Source: Lithodes maja (Eukaryota; Arthropoda; Malacostraca; Decapoda; Lithodidae). From it: DNA of 64,000 bases. The notes below the pieces were generated by a model that saw only the letters and a program-made list of their open reading frames with translations, ran no database searches and had not been told where the DNA came from. Positions 1-9,524 of this stretch are shown here, piece by piece. The translations under genes were made by a program, and so were the position numbers. Position 1 is the first letter of the stretch; each line of letters begins with the position of its first letter. The stretch covers positions 34,102 through 98,101 of the forward strand of contig JBAKBP010007622.1 in assembly GCA_037953745.1 (NCBI GenBank). The letters are read 5' to 3'.

Positions 1-227
1 ACCGTTTTTGCCCTTCGGTTGCACGATCGTTGCAAGATAACCAGATGATGTACAAGGATGATTCAGGTGTCATTGGAAAGTACTATCATTGTCCTTTCAC
101 GGATATGTAATTGTATTACGCTCTGGCTCTTGCTTATGCATGAAACAGAGCATGGAATGAAGGTAATTTTTGGTAAACATAGCCGCCTTGCGCTACGGTG
201 ATATACACACGACACCCTGCTCTTTGA

Positions 228-300
228 GAGTTAAAGAAGTTCTTAGATGCATGTGAGTTAACTGATTTACCAATATTACTGGTACTGGAAGTGTGTGGGT
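228..300 (-). repeat. CR1-like LINE fragment (C-terminal RT tail)
   Basis: The minus-strand translation GKSVNSHASKNFFNS closely matches a stretch near the C-terminus of the LINE RT at 9882-11780 (GKSFNSHESKNFFFN). It is a short relic cut off by a MITE at about 303. Confidence 0.7.
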
Positions 301-302
301 CA

Positions 303-507
303 CATACCGGTGACGTCTTTATTTATTTTAGGCTAGCAATATTTAGACGAGTTTGTGCAGTTTAAGAAGGATCTGTGGTAGTACAAAAAGGTTAAGTATT
401 ATAGTATGAACCCTGTTATTTGCTGGAGGCCCTTGTTTATATTAAACAAAATCGTCTAATAGTAGCCAAAATATAGTTACAAAGACAAAACCGGTACTGA
501 ACGGCTA
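303..507. repeat. Family A foldback MITE (ACCGGTGACGTC ends)
   Basis: The left arm reads ACCGGTGACGTCTTT followed by a TTTAGACGA...GAAGGATCTGTGG segment. The right arm has AAATCGTCTAATAGTAGCC and AACCGGTACTGAACGG in inverse orientation. About 15 other members of the family occur in this window. Confidence 0.75.
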
Positions 508-522
508 AAAGTTGTATTTAAC

Positions 523-620
523 TTATTTTCTGCTCCAGAATTTCTCTAAACGTGCCTCGAAAGCTTTCACAGTAGGAGCTGATACAAAATGTTCAGGGAA
601 GTTTTTCCACATAAAGGGAA
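523..620 (-). repeat. LINE fragment, C-terminal end of a CR1-type RT
   Basis: On the minus strand an open stretch reads WKNFPEHFVSAPTVKAFEAR, then LEKFW and a stop. This is the typical closing segment of CR1/Jockey-type RTs (W..LP..VV.A.SV..FK..LDKFW). No upstream RT sequence is joined to it. Confidence 0.6.
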
Positions 621-898
621 GATGGGCCGTTTTTCTAGGGAATGTTTTTTCTACGTTTGAGGGATGTCTAGCGAGAAAACTAAGAATTTATGAATGAATG
701 AATTTATAGGCCAAAAAAGCAGTCAGTGTCCCCTTAACTTAATCCTGAATACTGAATACTCAAAGGGTTAATATAGGTTCCCGTTTTCTATAAGCATGGG
801 GTAATAAAACAAGAAGGAAAAAATACACACAAACTATTATATTTCCCAAACATACAGAAAAGTATACAATAATGCTCTTACTATGCAGATGTGAATAT

Positions 899-904
<6 letters not shown>

Positions 905-962
<58 letters not shown>
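905..962. repeat. (TA)n microsatellite
   Basis: A pure TA dinucleotide run of nearly 60 bp. Reading frames crossing it (IYIYIY repeats) are artefacts. Confidence 0.95.
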
Positions 963-966
<4 letters not shown>

Positions 967-1207
967 TTAGATAATATCAACCCAATTCTTATAATTATAA
1001 CATATAACAAAAATAAGCCATTATGAATAACAAATGTGAACTGCACAAGTACATCTTAACAAAGTTTATATAATAAAGTAATTTGATTTTTTAACATTCC
1101 AGTTTTAGACACATACAGTTTACAAAATATATACATAATATATATTCATGTTATCGATTATATTTTATTATACATATTTGTTTGTGTGTGGAAAGTGCCA
1201 GTGAGCT

Positions 1208-1365
1208 TTTGTAAGTAGTGTATATACTGCACATGTAAGTAGTGTATATACTGCACATGTAAGTAGTGTATATACTGCACATGTAAGTAGTGTATATACT
1301 GTACATGTAAGTAGTGTATATACTGTACATGTAAGTAGTGTATGTACTGTACATGTAAAACTCTT
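1208..1365. repeat. 24-bp tandem array, about 6 copies
   Basis: The unit GTAAGTAGTGTATATACTGC + ACAT repeats about six times with a few substitutions (TGCACAT versus TGTACAT). It lies directly before the 48-bp array. Confidence 0.9.
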
Positions 1366-1384
1366 AACTAACTTACTCTGCGTG

Positions 1385-2056
1385 TTTATTGTCATATGTT
1401 CCGTAATATTAGTTCCTTCACAGTGATACCTTATTGTCATGATATGTTCCGTAATATTAGTTCCTTCACAGTGATACCTTATTGTCATGATATGTTCCGT
1501 AATATTAGTTCCTTCACAGTGATACCTTATTGTCATGATGTGTTCCGTAATATTAGTTCCTTCACAGTGATACCTTATTGTCATGATATGTTCCGTAATA
1601 TTAGTTCCTTCACAGTGATACCTTATTGTCATGATATGTTCCGTAATATTAGTTCCTTCACAGTGATACCTTATTGTCATGATATGTTCCGTAATATTAG
1701 TTCCTTCACAGTGATACCTTATTGTCATGATATGTTCCGTAATATTAGATCTTCACAGTGATACCTTATTGTCATGATATGTTCCGTAATATTAGTTCCT
1801 TCACAGTGATACCTTATTGTCATGATATGTTCCGTAATATTAGTTCCTTCACAGTGATACCTTATTGTCATGATATGTTCCGTAATATTAGTTCCTTCAC
1901 AGTGATACCTTATTGTCATGATATGTTCCGTAATATAGTTCCTTCACAGTGATACCTTATTGTCATGATATGTTCCGTAATATTAGTTCCTTCACAGTGA
2001 TACCTTATTGTCATGATATGTTCCGTAATATTAGTTCCTTCACAGTGATACCTTAA
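1385..2056. repeat. 48-bp minisatellite, about 14 copies
   Basis: The unit starts ATGTTCCGTAATATTAGTTC and includes CTTCACAGTGATACCTTATT and GTCATGAT. Copies are nearly identical, and two have 3-bp changes near 1748 and 1935. The unit is 16 codons long and has no stop in one frame per strand, which gives long but meaningless reading frames. Confidence 0.95.
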
Positions 2057-2075
2057 TTTATTGCATATCACCAGT

Positions 2076-2497
2076 TTAAGGGGGGGGGGGGGGGGGTCAC
2101 CTGGTTTTTCTCCCTCCTTTTTTCTCTTGCTCTGGCTTATATCCATTCCGCCCCATTCAGCCTACTGTTTTAAGACGTTTATCCCCATCCAGGTGTCGAT
2201 TTCTTCCTGGCGAGCGATAGCGAGCCAGCATTGTATGGAGAAGAAATCCGGCTTCGCCGGAGAAATTTTTATATCGAATAATGTACAAATTTAGCCTGCT
2301 GTCAAAAAACACTAATAAATATGCTGAACGTATTTATCCTGCTCGCCAGGAACAAAATATACACCTTGATGGGTGTAAACGTCTTAAAACAGTAGGCTGA
2401 ATGGGGCGAATGGATACAACCCAGAGAGAGAGAGAGAGGAGAGAGAGGGAGAGGGAGAGAGAGAGAGAGAAACAAATAACGAGGTGGGCCCCCTTAA
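2076..2497. repeat. Family B foldback MITE, TTAA-flanked
   Basis: It starts TTAAGGGGGG and ends CCCCCTTAA, so a TTAA target duplication is likely. Long imperfect arms contain CATTC-GCCCCATTCAGCC and its complement, CTGGCGAGCGATAGCGAGCC, and GGCTTCGCCGGAGAAATTTT. Other copies lie at 3903 and 33353. A G run of about 17 bp and a GA microsatellite lie inside. Confidence 0.8.
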
Positions 2498-2708
2498 CCC
2501 ATAGCAGATCCGATGACGCGTTGTTGCCTGTTTTCTGGCTACTATTAACCGATTTTACTCAGATTAGGAAGGGTGTATGGAAGTTAAAGGGTTAATTGAG
2601 ATAGTCTTAACCCTTATATTACTCGCAGATCCTTCCTAAGCTGTATAAAATCGTCTAGAAATAGCCAGAATAAACTGTCAAAATGCGTCACAATCTTGAG
2701 AGGGTTAA
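2494..2708. repeat. Family A foldback MITE
   Basis: TTAACCC...GATGACGCG at the left and GCGTCACAATCTTGAGAGGGTTAA at the right. The internal arms are CTGGCTACTATTAACCGATT and AAATCGTCTAGAAATAGCCAG. It abuts the TTAA of the preceding family B copy. Confidence 0.75.
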
Positions 2709-2994
2709 TAGGCGACACACGAGCACTATACCCCTGTTCCAAATATGGAGGCCAAAACTCTTCAACATTACCCTCTATAACTCACAAACGACTAGCGTAA
2801 TCCAGCTCAGATTTCTACCATTTGGGAAGGGTTAGCCAGGGAATAGGTATGGGGATTTACAGCCCATTTGCTCTAGCCCTTTTTCGAGTTACAGAGGTTA
2901 CGGGTTCATGATTTCTGGCCTACCTATAATGAATGGACTATAGGGATGCAGTCACTTTGTCGGATTCCAAATATACGCTCTGCATGAACACAAC

Positions 2995-3211
2995 TAAAGC
3001 CGGTATCACACGCGCGCCTTTTCCCTCAACATTTATACTCAACACTGGTCTGGCAGCTTCGGAATTAAACATTTAGATTATATTGGTTACCTAAATTCAT
3101 CTACAATCAGTCGTAGTTTCCGATACCAGGCATAATACTCCAGAAATGTTGCCAGAAAAATGTTGATCACCGAATGTAGACTATAAAAGCTCTCGTGTGA
3201 TACCAGCTTTA
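2995..3211. repeat. Family D MITE (AAGCCGGTATCACACG ends, TA target)
   Basis: It begins TA-AAGCCGGTATCACACG and ends CTCTCGTGTGATACCAGCTT-TA. The inside contains CTCAACATTTATACTCAACA and its inverted counterpart. The TA flanks suggest a Tc1/mariner-type target. Homologous copies lie at 32304-32517 and 37522-37738. Confidence 0.8.
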
Positions 3212-3300
3212 GCAACTGCGGCTCATTGCAAGTACTTGATTGAAATTATTTAAACACAAAATATCATCTGTGGACACGCCTTATGAAGTGTTTTGTTTAG

Positions 3301-3301
3301 T

Positions 3302-3350
<49 letters not shown>

Positions 3351-3500
3351 TAAGTGTGAGTAGTGTGTGTGTGTGTGTGTGTGTGTGCAATAGAGTTTGT
3401 TTTGTGCATGTGTATGTGTGTGTGTGTGTGTGTGTGTAAAAGAGTTTGTGTTGTGCATGTGTATGTGTTGTGTGTAGTGTGTGTGTGTGTTGTGTGTATG
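3301..3500. repeat. (GT)n microsatellite cluster
   Basis: Three GT tracts are separated by short variant spacers containing AGAGTTTGTGTTGTGCATGT-like words. Confidence 0.9.
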
Positions 3501-3612
3501 CGCCTTCTACAATATATACATTAAGTGTGAATGAACTATTAGGTATTGAGATTCGGTAGGTATTGGAGCATTAACTTCAGTAGTTACTATTGGTTCTCAC
3601 CTGGGACAAACA

Positions 3613-3828
3613 TTAACCCCTTTCTGTACCGGTGACGTCTGTTATATTCTATTATAGCTGTATTTAGACGGTTTTGTGCAGCTTAGGAAGGGTCTGTGCT
3701 AGTTAAAAGGGTGGATTGAGTTAGTTCGAAGCCTTGTGATTGCTAGAGATCTTCCTAAACTGAAAGAAAATCGATTAGCAGTAGCCAGAATATGTTATAG
3801 AGGATGTCACCGGTACTGAAGGGGTTAA
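3613..3828. repeat. Family A foldback MITE
   Basis: TTAACCCCTTTCTGTACCGG at the left, with TGACGTC following, and GGATGTCACCGGTACTGAAG-GGGTTAA at the right. This copy illustrates the family well, with terminal arms of about 30 bp and internal arms around TAGACGGTTTTGTGCAGCTT. Confidence 0.8.
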
Positions 3829-3902
3829 TCTCTTAATAGGTCATGTCTCGATGGTTATTAATGGTAATTAATTAAACCACGACACTGCAAACAATGCAAC
3901 TC

Positions 3903-4287
3903 TTAAGGGGGGGTCACCGGCTTTGTTTATCTTTCTCTTCTTTTATCGTCTTTCCCTGGCTTGTATCCATTCGGCCCCATTCAGCCAACTGTTTAAAGAC
4001 GTTATCCCACATCCAGGTGTCGATTTCTTCCTGGCGAGCGATAGTGAGCCAGCATTGTACGGAGAAATCCGGCTTCGCCGGAGAAATTTTTCTATCGAAA
4101 AATTTACAAATTTAGCTAGCTGTCAAAACAAAAATATATATATGCTGGCTCTCTACCGCTCACCAGGAAAATATTGACACCTGGATGGGGGTAAACGTCT
4201 TAAAAAGTAGGCTGAATGGGGCCGAATGGATAAAAGCCAAAGAGAGAGCGAGAGAAAGAGAAAAACAAGTGAGGTGGGGCTCCCTTA
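3903..4287. repeat. Family B foldback MITE
   Basis: TTAAGGGGGGGTCACCGG at the left and GAGGTGGGGCTCCCTTAG at the right. It carries the same TCGATTTCTTCCTGGCGAGC and CGGCTTCGCCGGAGAAATTT core as the copies at 2076 and 33353. Confidence 0.8.
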
Positions 4288-4670
4288 GGTGGCGTTGTGA
4301 GAGTGAGGGTCCGAGTCTGGGGAGTGAGACTGTGAAGCGCGGAGGCGGAGCAGCTTCAGAGATGGGATTGTTTCTGGCGAGGGTGCTTCGCATGTCTCAC
4401 GCCTAGACTGGAACAAGACCTCACGGGCCTCACCGTGTTCAGGGGTAGAGTGTGCAGGCTCTCAGCCTATGCCCGAGAGGGAGTAGTTAAAATATAGAAG
4501 AAAAAAAAAAAAAAATCAAGACCCGATAGGCAGTTCAATTCTGTTTCTGGCTATTATTAGACGATTTTATTTAGATTAGGAAGGTACTGAATGGGTTAAG
4601 TACTCATTTAAGCATTATATGGCCGTGCCTCATTTTAATGCCAAGTTTTCATAATGGACAACACATTCAT
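4288..4670. other. No gene seen; poly-A run and half of a family A element
   Basis: A short GC-richer stretch, a run of 15 A at about 4500, then one arm of a family A MITE (4536-4600, CTATTATTAGACGATTTTAT ... GAATGGGTTAA). No coding signal was found. Confidence 0.5.
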
Positions 4671-4891
4671 AACCCCCTGAGAAGATTTTGACGCATTTTG
4701 AAAGTTTATTCTGGCTATCATTAGACGATATTAAACAACTTAGGAAGGATTTGTGGGTATATAAGGAAAAAAAACTCTCCCAATTAATCCTCTGACTTCC
4801 ATATATCCTTCCTAATCTGAGTAAAATTGTCTAATAATAGCCATAAAAAAAACCAGAAAATAAATGCGTAATCGGATCTTGAAAGGGGTAA
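4671..4891. repeat. Family A foldback MITE (GACGCATTTTG subtype)
   Basis: AACCCCCTGAGAAGATTTTG-ACGCATTTTG at the left and AAATGCGTAATCGGATCTTG-AAAGGGG at the right. The CTATCATTAGACGAT and ATTGTCTAATAATAGCC inner arms are present. Confidence 0.7.
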
Positions 4892-4968
4892 CTACAAAAT
4901 TTTCACAATAGTTGAGCAAAGAAAACGGGAACCTGGTAATTGACTAGAATTTCGAGATTATATTTGTC

Positions 4969-5183
4969 TTAACCCCTTCTGTACCGGCAACGTCTTTTAA
5001 TATATATTCTAGCTATATTTAGACGATTCAATGCAGCTTAGGAAGGATATGTGGTAGCTAAAGGGGTCAGTTGAGTTAGTGTATACCCTTTTAAGTGGTA
5101 GACGTCTTTCCTAAGCTGAATACAATCGTTTAATAGTTGCCCGAATACAATGGGAAGGATGTAACCGGTACTGAACGGGTTAA
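4969..5183. repeat. Family A foldback MITE
   Basis: TTAACCCCTTCTGTACCGGC at the left and TAACCGGTACTGAACGGGTT-AA at the right. Its terminal TTAA is shared with the next family C element. Confidence 0.8.
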
Positions 5184-5485
5184 GGGGGTAGCGGTAATTT
5201 GTTGGTCTATTTATCAATTTATATATTCAAGATAGATTTCTAAAAAAATTGGTAGAATAATGTACCGGCCGAAAACCGGTTCTTCCTAGAAGTACAGGCT
5301 CGCTATCGCTCGCCAGGAAAAAATCGATATCTAAGTGGCACTCAAGGTCTTAATATTGACAAAGAAATGGAGCGAAAAGTCTTAATATCGCCAAAATAAT
5401 GGGCCCAACGTTTGAACTATGAAAACTAATGGGACTAAAAATGAGGGAGAGAGGGGGCCAAAAAAACTCAACCATCTCCCCTTAA
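5180..5485. repeat. Family C foldback MITE, TTAA-flanked
   Basis: TTAAGGGGGTAG at the left and ATCTCCCCTTAA at the right. It contains CCGGCCGAAAACCGG and GGCTCGCTATCGCTCGCCAG, the latter shared with family B. The copies at 7069, 32877, 45344 and 46358 are close relatives. Confidence 0.8.
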
Positions 5486-5545
5486 CCTCGTTTTTATCCA
5501 ATACTTCATAAAGGGTATTATTTTCTCTCTTTTAGGTACTATATG

Positions 5546-5779
5546 TTAACCCTTTCTGTACCGGCGACGTCTTTTTAACTTTATTCTTGCTACTATTAAC
5601 CCTTTACTACTATAGGCCCTTTTAAATCCAGTTTAAAAAGGGCCCCAGCAATTAACAGGCTTCGAACTATCTCACTAAACATTTTTTTTACTACCACAGA
5701 TCCTTCTTAAACTGCACAACATCGTGTCAATATAGCAATAACAAACTATAAATGACGTCACCGGTGCAGAAGGGATTAA
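5546..5779. repeat. Family A foldback MITE
   Basis: TTAACCCTTTCTGTACCGGC, GACGTC at the left and GACGTCACCGGTGCAGAAGG-GATTAA at the right. Confidence 0.75.
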
Positions 5780-5996
5780 CCTTTTCCAGATACGATGACG
5801 CATTGTTTTTTCTGTTTTCTGGTTATTATTAGACGATTTTATTCAGCTTGGGAAGGATATGTGGAAGTCAGAGGGTTGGTTAATTGAGATACTTTTGACC
5901 CTTTTCATTCACACAGATCCTTCCTAAGCTGTATACAATAGTCTACTGATAGCCAGAATAAACTGTCAAAATTAACCAAATTCCTTCAGGGGTTAA
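5776..5996. repeat. Family A foldback MITE (GATGACGCATTG subtype)
   Basis: It starts with the TTAA that ends the preceding copy and reads TTAACCTTTTCCAGATACGA. It ends TTCCTTCAGGGGTTAA, with TTTCTGGTTATTATTAGACG and ATAGTCTACTGATAGCCAGA inner arms. Confidence 0.7.
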
Positions 5997-6040
5997 CAAT
6001 TTTCACCAGTTTGCAATTATTCTTTCCTCTGGCTTCGTAC

Positions 6041-6042
<2 letters not shown>

Positions 6043-6122
<80 letters not shown>

Positions 6123-6241
6123 AGGAGTGAGGGAGAGAGAATGGGGGACATAGATATATTGTGTTGAGAGAGAGAGTGAGAGAGTGAGAGTGAACCAGGA
6201 GGGGTGAGGGAGAGAGGATGGGGAATATAGGGAAATTGTGT

Positions 6242-6312
<71 letters not shown>

Positions 6313-6350
6313 TGAGAGTGAGTGAGTGAGTGAGTGAGTGAGAGAGAGAG
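6043..6350. repeat. (GA)n microsatellite block
   Basis: Two long GA tracts (6043-6118 and 6246-6311) flank GAGGGGTGAGGGAGAGA-type variants, with a short (GTGA)n tail. Confidence 0.95.
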
Positions 6351-6856
6351 AACAGCTTTATCTTTCCCTTGCCATTATTTTTCCTTCATTAGTGTCTTTT
6401 CTCTCTCGTGTTTACTCTTTTACCCCCTCTTCCTCGGTTTGCTTGTTATTCATCTGTTTGTATTGGTTTCCTTCTTTTGCTGCCCCCACTACGTTTAATT
6501 TTTACTTTATTAGCGTCTTTTGAATATGTCTTACTTCCATATGATTTTACTCTCCATTCTAAACTTGTCAATGTTTTTCGCCTTTGTCTTCTGTTTGATA
6601 TTGTTCTTACCATGTCTTCAATTCCTTGTGTGTTTCTTTCTTCTGCTTCTTCCCTTATATAATTTGTTTTCGTTATAGTTTTCTTTCCTGTTTGTTATTG
6701 CCCTTCCCATTTTCTCCAAATTCCCTGCATCATTCTTTCTTCTGCTTTTTTTCCCCGTTTTATGTTTCTTTGTTGTATTTTTTGTTCTTTGTTTGTTATT
6801 GACCCTTGCATGTTTCCAATTTCCCATGTCATTCTTTCTTCTGTTTTATATTATGT
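6351..6856. other. Pyrimidine-rich spacer, no gene seen
   Basis: T/C-rich sequence in which TTCTTCTG, GTTTGTTATTG and TTCC words recur imperfectly (6590-6850), suggesting a decayed tandem duplication. Reading frames here are low-complexity. Confidence 0.5.
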
Positions 6857-7072
6857 TTAACCCGGTGAGTATTATGATGCATTACCTAAGTTTATTCTGG
6901 TTAGACGAATATTAGACGATTTTATTTATATGAATAATGGTATATGGATGTCAGGGGGTCAATTGAGACAGTCTTTACCCTATTCATTCCCACAGATCCT
7001 AAAGCTGTATAAAATTGTCTAATGAGGGCCAGAATAAGCTGTCAAAACACGTCACGATCCTCAAGGGGTTAA
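6857..7072. repeat. Family A foldback MITE
   Basis: TTAACCCGGTGAGTATTATG-ATGCATTACC at the left and CACGTCACGATCCTCAAGGG-GTTAA at the right. It shares its terminal TTAA with the next family C copy, as at 5180. Confidence 0.7.
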
Positions 7073-7440
7073 GGGGGTAGTGCTTGGTTTTTGGTCTATA
7101 TATATATATATATTTATTAATATATTTTTTAGTTTCCTGGCTAGACCTCCATCAAGCTTAGAAAAACACTCCCTAGCTCCTCTTTCAAGATAAAATTGTA
7201 CATTTTTCGGTAGAAAAATTTCCCAGCCGAAGGCCGGTTCCTTCTGAAATTAGAGGCTCGCTATCGCTCGCCAGGAAAAAATTGACACGTAAAGGGCACA
7301 AAAGGTCTAAATATTGATAACAAAATTAGGCGAAAGGTCTCAAAATCGCCAAATTAACGGAACGAATGTCTTAAAACCTCAAAGCTAATATGCTAAACAT
7401 GAGGGAGAAGGGGGTCTAGAATAAGCGAGTACAACCCACT
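7069..7440. repeat. Family C foldback MITE
   Basis: TTAAGGGGGTAGTGCTTGG start, CCCAGCCGAAGGCCGG and GAGGCTCGCTATCGCTCGCC core, and AACATGAGGGAGAAGGGGGT near the end. The right terminus is less clear; the last TTAA is near 7440. Confidence 0.65.
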
Positions 7441-7616
7441 TAAAAAGAAAAACCAAGAAGATCGAATGACAGGAATAACAACAGCAAACAGAAATACGCA
7501 TCAAGATCCTCAAGGGGTTAAAAAGAAAACCAGAAAAAAATATAACAGGGGTAACAACAGCAAACAGATAAATGCGTCAATATCCACAAGGGGTTAACAC
7601 TCTCCTTCACTATAGT
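7441..7616. other. Spacer with short repeated family A-like ends
   Basis: Two degenerate segments repeat ACCAGAA, TAACAACAGCAAACAGA and CAAGGGGTTAA. There is no coding sequence of its own. It lies just downstream of the host gene's polyadenylation signal. Confidence 0.4.
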
Positions 7617-7622
7617 TTATTT
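7617..7622 (-). terminator. Polyadenylation signal AATAAA of the RASEF-like gene
   Basis: Minus-strand GAAATAAACTATAG, about 50 bp after the TGA of the terminal exon, gives a short 3' UTR containing an (AAC)n run. Confidence 0.55.
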
Positions 7623-7670
7623 CACCGCCAACTTCGTACTTCGTCTTGTTGTTGTTGTTGTTAGGATGGA

Positions 7671-7773
7671 TCAGGTGTCCTTCTTGCCGCCACAACAAGA
7701 CCTCTTTTGGTCGGAGGCACACACTCTCAGGGCCGAAGTTTGTACCTCCACGTCCTCAGTCGTTACCATTTGT
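7671..7773 (-). CDS. RASEF-like large Rab GTPase, terminal coding exon
   Basis: The exon follows acceptor CCTCTGCACAG and its first base completes the Arg codon split by the donor at 9343 (AG|A). It encodes 33 further residues and TGA: QMVTTEDVEVQTSAL, then a basic stretch ending KRSCCGGKKDT. This is the hypervariable C-terminal tail of a Rab. The adjacent cysteines are the expected geranylgeranylation site, but six residues follow them, whereas Rabs usually end CC, CXC or CCX(1-3); whether the tail is prenylated is therefore uncertain. The phase fit, the acidic-to-basic tail, the CC pair and the nearby AATAAA all support this exon. The exon end (UTR) is not defined. Confidence 0.8.
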
Positions 7774-7814
7774 CTGTGCAGAGGATAGAAGCATAGATTA
7801 GAATGGGAGATAGA

Positions 7815-7995
7815 TACGTACATACGTACATTCATACATAATTACATACACATATACATACATAAATGCATAGATACATACATACATACATACATACACG
7901 CATACATATATAAATATTTAGATAGAGAGGAATGAAAATATTGAGATTCTCTCTCTCTTTGTTGTTGACAGAGAGAGAGAGAGAGAGATATTCTA
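7815..7995. repeat. (CATA)n and (GA)n microsatellites
   Basis: ACATACATAC-type repeats at 7820-7915 and a GAGA run at 7971-7989. Confidence 0.85.
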
Positions 7996-8299
7996 TTTTA
8001 CGTTATTATTAAAATTATGTGTTGGCAAAATATAATACCATAAAACCTATATTGCAACACTGCCCCATCAAAAAGGAATTTCGATACCTACTCTGTATAT
8101 AATATTAGTTCATAGAGAAGCCTCCAAAATCCATGTTACAGAGGGGCTTCCTGCAGCATTCGGAACGATAGCAATTTAATAATATTGTCCCCTCCAAATT
8201 ATCTAAACCCATTTGGTCATTTTTTTAAGAAAAAAAAAAATAGATAAAAACAATATATTGATAAAAAAGTAAATATATACACAATACTGTATAGGATAT

Positions 8300-8309
8300 A
8301 TGTATATAT

Positions 8310-8363
<54 letters not shown>

Positions 8364-8370
8364 TGTATGC
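8300..8370. repeat. (TA)n microsatellite
   Basis: TA runs interrupted by GTA, from about 8311 to 8366. The stretch 7996-8300 holds AT-rich intron sequence without a visible gene. Confidence 0.9.
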
Positions 8371-8469
8371 TGTATATAATTCAATTTATGAGTATATTGT
8401 TTATCAGCAAATAATTTGAATTAATTAGCTATGCCATATTGATAAGTATGGGCTAGCCCTACACTACAT

Positions 8470-8720
8470 AACCCTATTTGTTCCGAGGGGAGGCTTTTTG
8501 GACCTCCCCTGTTTCGCTTAATTAGTTTTGAGATTTTAAGACATTTCAGTCCATTATCTTGGCAAAAGAAAGAAGCTTTACTCTGTTCAGGTGTCCATTT
8601 TTTTTTGGCGAGCAATAGCGAGTGATAGCGAGCCTGTAACTTAGAAGAGATCGGGCTTAGGCCGGGAAATTTTTCTATCGAAATGTGTACTCATTCATCT
8701 CGAAGGGGGTCTGGGTTGGC
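8470..8720. repeat. Family C MITE, diverged and partial
   Basis: It has GAGGGGAGGC at the left, GTTTTGAGATTTTAAGAC, GGCGAGCAATAGCGAGTGAT and CGAAGGGGGTCTGGG. This matches family C copies in the orientation of the one at 46358. Clear TTAA termini are lost. Confidence 0.6.
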
Positions 8721-8874
8721 ATGGTTCTAGTTTGAAGAAAGTCTGGGAAGGCGGTTTTGCTAGCCTAGGGGACAAACTAAAATACATTGGTCGAAAATGG
8801 CAAAAACAAGCAAAACACTCAATAATAATGAAACAATATAACACTATACCCCCAACAACACCACCTTCACCCAC

Positions 8875-8920
8875 CTAGCCAGTTGTACCAAGGTTTCCAG
8901 CCAGTGCCACTCTTGTAGGA
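8875..8920 (-). pseudogene. Partial copy of Rab exon 9343-9524 (3' end plus donor)
   Basis: The minus strand reads TACAAGAGTGGCACTGG...TTGGTACAACTGGCTAG|gtgggt, nearly identical to the 3' end of the real exon, donor included. The copy is 4 bp shorter, so the frame is lost. Confidence 0.7.
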
Positions 8921-8973
8921 CAGTATAATTATGTAACACAACACCTCACAACACCAACAATACTCTAACCCAC

Positions 8974-9023
8974 CTAGCCAGCAGCTCCAAGGCCTCGAGA
9001 ACCCCAGTACCACTCTTGTAGGA
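8974..9023 (-). pseudogene. Partial in-frame copy of Rab exon 9343-9524
   Basis: The minus strand encodes SYKSGTGVLEALELLA before donor CTAG|gtgggt; the real exon has SCKSGTGVLEALVQLA. The frame and donor are conserved, but only about 50 bp are present. Confidence 0.7.
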
Positions 9024-9127
9024 CTCTATATTAAACACCACACCACTTCAACACCTCATTGTAAATTCAGAACACCATTACATCACCACCATGTATCACC
9101 AAAACACCACAACATCCCAGCACCCAC

Positions 9128-9227
9128 CTCGCCAGTTGCACCAAAGCCTCCCGAAGAACCCCAGTGCCCCTTTTGCAGGAGGTCTCGAGGAAGGTGGCAT
9201 CATAATCCCTGGCTAACTGGTGTCCCA
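9128..9227 (-). pseudogene. Longer in-frame copy of Rab exon 9343-9524
   Basis: The minus strand encodes GHQLARDYDATFLETSCKRG, then TGVLREALVQLA and donor GAG|gtgggt. It parallels GHKLARENGATFLETSCKSG of the real exon. An AG lies just upstream (GATGTAG|TGGGAC), but that acceptor is in phase 2 while exon 16535-16659 ends in phase 0, so direct splicing would hit a stop. It is probably a relic of a local duplication, yet surprisingly open. Confidence 0.7.
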
Positions 9228-9342
9228 CTACATCAATCTACCACAACAACCATAACAACATTTCGACATCAGTTACGTATCATCCTCTCTGCTTTAACTA
9301 TTATAAAACAACCACAACGCCATCAACAGCACTCTAACCCAC

Positions 9343-9524
9343 CTAGCCAGTTGTACCAAAGCCTCCAAAACTCCAGTGCCACTCTTGCAGGAGGTCTCGA
9401 GGAAGGTGGCCCCGTTCTCCCTGGCCAGCTTGTGTCCCGCCTCATTGGACACCCCGGAACTCTCCCCCCGCAGGTCCGTCTTGTTCCCGCACAGGACCAC
9501 GGGAACGCGGCCTTCACACGCCTC
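9343..9524 (-). CDS. RASEF-like large Rab GTPase, exon with G4 (NKTD) and G5 motifs
   Basis: This 182-nt exon follows acceptor TGCCCCACCAG (phase 0) and ends GCTAG|gtgggt (phase 2). It encodes EACEGRVPVVLCGNKTDLRG, then a segment through GHKLARENGATFLETSCKSG, ending ALVQLA. NKTD is the guanine-specificity motif and TSCK stands where Rabs have (E)TSAK. The beta5-alpha4-beta6-alpha5 order matches the last third of a Rab G domain. It joins in frame to exon 16535-16659 upstream and exon 7671-7773 downstream. Four partial copies of it lie in the adjacent introns. Confidence 0.88.

Noticed and set aside
1168..1952. Long reading frames on both strands with 16-residue repeats
   Set aside because: They are produced by the 48-bp minisatellite, whose unit is a multiple of three and lacks stops. 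There is no codon bias or domain.
1385..2056. CRISPR-like regularly spaced repeats
   Set aside because: The units are contiguous, with no unique spacers, and the context is eukaryotic.
6338..6662. Hydrophobic frames (FYFISVF, LSRVYSF)
   Set aside because: They come from T/C-rich low-complexity sequence without motifs or splice sites.
8421..8615. A 64-codon minus-strand frame near the last Rab exons
   Set aside because: It lies in a family C MITE; it was checked as a possible terminal exon, but the phase-matched exon with the CC tail is at 7671-7773.
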